Assembly: GCA_023416515.1 (NCBI GenBank)
Contig: JAEZHP010000062.1
Coordinates: 62,001-126,000, forward strand
Direction: 5' to 3'
Source of the DNA: Pseudomonadota bacterium
GTDB taxonomy: Bacteria; Pseudomonadota; Alphaproteobacteria; Sphingomonadales; Sphingomonadaceae
DNA: 64,000 nucleotides
In this document: positions 62,223 to 64,000 of the stretch, piece after piece
Position numbering within the stretch: position 1 is the stretch's first letter
Layout: each line of letters begins with the position of its first letter
Notes under the pieces: model-generated
Seen by the model: only the letters and a program-made list of their open reading frames with translations
What the model was told of the DNA's origin: nothing
Databases searched by the model: none
Program-made: the position numbers and the translations under genes

Positions 62223-62816
62223 ATGCGTAACACTCTGCTTGTCGCGGCTTTGCTTACCGGCGCCATGGCCACTCCGGCGATGGCCCAGGACGACGACCAT
62301 CGCGGCGGTTTCCATGTCGGCGCGATCGTCGGCTACGACACCGTCCAGGGCGACGTCGACGGAACCGACGGAGTCACCTACGGCCTCACCGCCGGCTATG
62401 ATTTCGAGATCGGCCGCAACTTCTACATCGGCCCGGAAGTCGAGCTCAGCTCGTCGAGCGTCGACGAGTGCGAGGGCGGCGTGGTCCGCGCCGGCGACGT
62501 GCTGTGCCTCGAGGCCGGCCGCGATATCTATGTCGGCGCCCGCTTCGGCACCCGCGTCGGACCGAACCGCAACGTATTCCTCTATGCAGGCGGCGGCTAC
62601 ACCAATGCCGAGTTCCGGGCGACCTATGATGCCAACCTTCCGGGTACGACCGACGACTTCAACATCACCGAGGAGACGGACGGCTTCCGCCTGAAGGCCG
62701 GCGTCGAGTGGGACTTCGTCCGCAACGCCTTCGTCCGCGCCGAATATCGCTATTCCAATTATGACGGCGACATCGACCGTCACCAGGCGGTCGCGGGCGT
62801 CGGCCTGCGCTTCTAA
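62223..62816 (+). CDS. Small outer-membrane beta-barrel protein 1
   Basis: 197 residues: signal peptide to about residue 22 (ATPAMAQ), then about eight strands with the OmpA/Opa-like pattern (VGAIVGYDTVQGD, TAGYDFEI, YIGPEVELSSSS, VGARFGTRV) and the C-terminal RAEYRYSNYDG...VAGVGLRF ending in Phe. Two Cys (DECEGG, DVLCLE) may bond in a loop. A paralogue with 35-40% identity by eye follows downstream. It has no close function; these barrels may stabilise the envelope. Confidence 0.85.
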   Translation: MRNTLLVAALLTGAMATPAMAQDDDHRGGFHVGAIVGYDTVQGDVDGTDGVTYGLTAGYDFEIGRNFYIGPEVELSSSSVDECEGGVVRAGDVLCLEAGRDIYVGARFGTRVGPNRNVFLYAGGGYTNAEFRATYDANLPGTTDDFNITEETDGFRLKAGVEWDFVRNAFVRAEYRYSNYDGDIDRHQAVAGVGLRF

Positions 62817-62853
62817 TCCGTCTATTCACGGCTTCCGTTGGGGAGACGGGAGG

Positions 62854-62885
62854 GGGCCGGGTCCGCGAGGATCCGGCCCTTTTTT
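62854..62885 (+). terminator. Intrinsic terminator after barrel 1
   Basis: An 11-bp stem (62854-62864 with 62869-62879, one G-T pair) around the loop GCGA, followed by T6 at 62880-62885. A textbook factor-independent terminator. Confidence 0.9.
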
Positions 62886-63025
62886 CACGGCCTCGACCTG
62901 CGGAGAACCGGTGTCGAAACGGCAACGCCGATCCTTGTTGTCTTCTGTTCATGCAACTTTGCGGTGGGCTCGCGCTTTGGGGAGGCCGCGTCCGGAAGGA
63001 CCAGTTGCAAAATAGGAGTGATTTC

Positions 63026-63670
63026 ATGTTGAAGTATGTTGCCGCCGCGCTCGTCGCCGGCACCGCGCTTACCCCGTCCATCGCGGCCGCCCAGGATTCG
63101 CCGTTCACCGGCCCGCGGGTCGAGGCCATCGTCGGCTATGACTCGCTTCGCTCCGGCGAGACCGAAGGCCAGTTCGACGAGACCGTCGACGGTGTCGGCT
63201 ACGGCATCGGCATCGGCTACGACTTCAATCTCGGCGGTGTCGTGATCGGCGCCGAGGCTGAGCTCAGCGATTCGAGCGGCAAGCAGGATCTCGACGAGAC
63301 GATCGACGGCGTGAACTATGTCGGCCGCTTCGAGACCGGCCGGGACATCTATGTGGGCGCACGCATTGGTGTTCCGGTGACTCCGTCGACCCTTCTCTAC
63401 GTGAAGGGCGGCTACACCAACGCCGCGGTCGAGACGGGCCTCGAGTCCAACAATGACGTGTTTGAGGAAGACACCACCCTCGACGGCTGGCGCGTGGGCG
63501 CGGGCGTCGAGCAGGCGATCGGCTCCAACGCCTTCGCCAAGCTCGAATATCGCTACTCGAACTACAACTCGCTTCGAATCGACGACGAAGTGACCGGTGG
63601 CGATCCGCTCAACCTCGATGTCGATGTCGACCGTCACCAGGTGGTGGCCGGCGTCGGCCTGCGCTTCTAA
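63026..63670 (+). CDS. Small outer-membrane beta-barrel protein 2
   Basis: 214 residues: signal peptide to about residue 22 (IAAAQD), repeated strands (VEAIVGYDSLRSGE, GIGIGYDFNLGG, IGAEAELSDSS, VGARIGVPV) and the ending LEYRYSNYN...VAGVGLRF, as in the preceding gene. The ATG at 63026 has TAGGAG nine bases upstream; the frame continues to 62951 but without signal-peptide character. It is a paralogue of the barrel at 62223, probably a tandem duplication with 3' divergence. Confidence 0.85.
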   Translation: MLKYVAAALVAGTALTPSIAAAQDSPFTGPRVEAIVGYDSLRSGETEGQFDETVDGVGYGIGIGYDFNLGGVVIGAEAELSDSSGKQDLDETIDGVNYVGRFETGRDIYVGARIGVPVTPSTLLYVKGGYTNAAVETGLESNNDVFEEDTTLDGWRVGAGVEQAIGSNAFAKLEYRYSNYNSLRIDDEVTGGDPLNLDVDVDRHQVVAGVGLRF

Positions 63671-63683
63671 GGGGCGCGAAACA

Positions 63684-63719
63684 GGCCGGGGCGCTCGCGG
63701 GCGCCCCGGCCTTCTTTTT
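63684..63719 (+). terminator. Intrinsic terminator after barrel 2
   Basis: An 11-bp stem GGCCGGGGCGC / GCGCCCCGGCC (63684-63694 and 63701-63711) with a 6-base loop, followed by TTCTTTTT. Confidence 0.9.
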
Positions 63720-63801
63720 GCCCGCATAATCCACTGGCGAGGGGCGCATCGCCCGCTATAACCCCTGAACAAACCACATAGCGGGTAAGCAGGGGTTACG
63801 C

Positions 63802-64000
63802 ATGAAGGCGACGATCGAACGGGCGACTCTTCTGAAGGGGCTCGGCCACGTCCATTCCGTGGTGGAACGGCGCAACACCATTCCGATCCTGTCCAACGTC
63901 CTTCTCGAGGCTTCGGCCGACGGCGGCCTTCGGCTTATGGCGACCGACCTGGACCTCCAGATCAACGAGACGCTCGAGGCGCAGGTGACCGATGCGGGCG
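63802..64000 (+). CDS. dnaN: DNA polymerase III beta clamp, N-terminal part (3' end outside window)
   Basis: The first 66 codons of the sliding clamp: MKATIERATLLKGLGHVHSVVERRNTIPILSNVLLEAS and LMATDLDLQINETL, the conserved first domain. AGGGG lies ten bases before the ATG. The frame is open to the window edge. It follows the terminator of the outer-membrane barrel pair, so it should have its own promoter; TATAAC near 63758 is a possible -10. Confidence 0.95.
   Translation, partial: MKATIERATLLKGLGHVHSVVERRNTIPILSNVLLEASADGGLRLMATDLDLQINETLEAQVTDAG

Overview
The window looks like the chromosome of a sphingomonad (Alphaproteobacteria, Sphingomonadales). It is GC-rich, genes are tightly packed with many 4-base ATGA, GTGA or TTGA overlaps, and gene content is typical of the order: LolA, a DUF3576 lipoprotein, UbiH, a YbbN/CnoX-type thioredoxin, SdhAF4, a zf-CHCC protein, RlmN and small Opa-like outer-membrane beta-barrels. 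The assignment rests on gene content and protein style; no marker gene was compared. ParB at the left edge and DnaN at the right edge suggest, without proving, that the region lies near the replication origin. No phage, insertion sequence, CRISPR array or integron was found, and there is no gap of 300 bases or more without a gene.

Layout. 1-9.2 kb: parB end, then holA-lptE-leuS-DUF3576 lipoprotein, an exported beta-strand-rich protein, a ThiE-like protein, YggS, a GTP cyclohydrolase II with a degenerate N-terminal domain, and exonuclease III. 9.2-20.3 kb: a possible sRNA with a strong terminator, lolA, ftsK, ubiH, a LON-domain protein, cnoX, tRNA-Gly(GCC), ybaK, an overlapping nucleotidyltransferase/metallophosphoesterase pair, a hemD fused to a membrane-anchored C-terminal region, and hemC. 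20.3-32.3 kb: tsaD-gpsA, sdhAF4, rsmB, rpe, heparinase II/III-like, purH, flippase, polA. 32.4-46.6 kb: single-domain response regulator, hydrolase, nhaA, nadB, ABC ATPase without a neighbouring permease, tldD-DUF924-DUF2007, a two-gene ABC exporter, DUF442 phosphatase/sulfurtransferase, recQ with a LexA-type box, and an Atm1-type exporter. 46.6-60 kb: oxidoreductases, a Crp/Fnr regulator, a cation-efflux protein and a sigma-54 regulon (below). 60-64 kb: Rrf2 regulator, rlmN, two paralogous outer-membrane barrels with strong terminators, and the start of dnaN.

The most unusual part is a dispersed sigma-54 membrane-stress-like regulon. An NtrC-type activator (57033-58457) and its histidine kinase (58470-59810) sit divergently from an operon of a 27-residue membrane peptide, a HlyD-type adaptor, a MacB-type ATPase, a long FtsX-type permease and a PspB-like protein. 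About 8 kb away lies a second transcription unit, a 36-residue membrane peptide plus a PspC-domain protein. Both control regions carry tandem copies of a palindrome close to TGTCCG-N4-CGGACA and GG-N10-GC (-24/-12) promoters. Each unit begins with a tiny one-helix protein ending in Leu-Pro-(Leu/Ile)-Ala. These genes are probably one regulon in which a sensor of envelope state switches on an exporter, Psp-like proteins and two micro-proteins. The motifs are read directly; the regulation is inferred.
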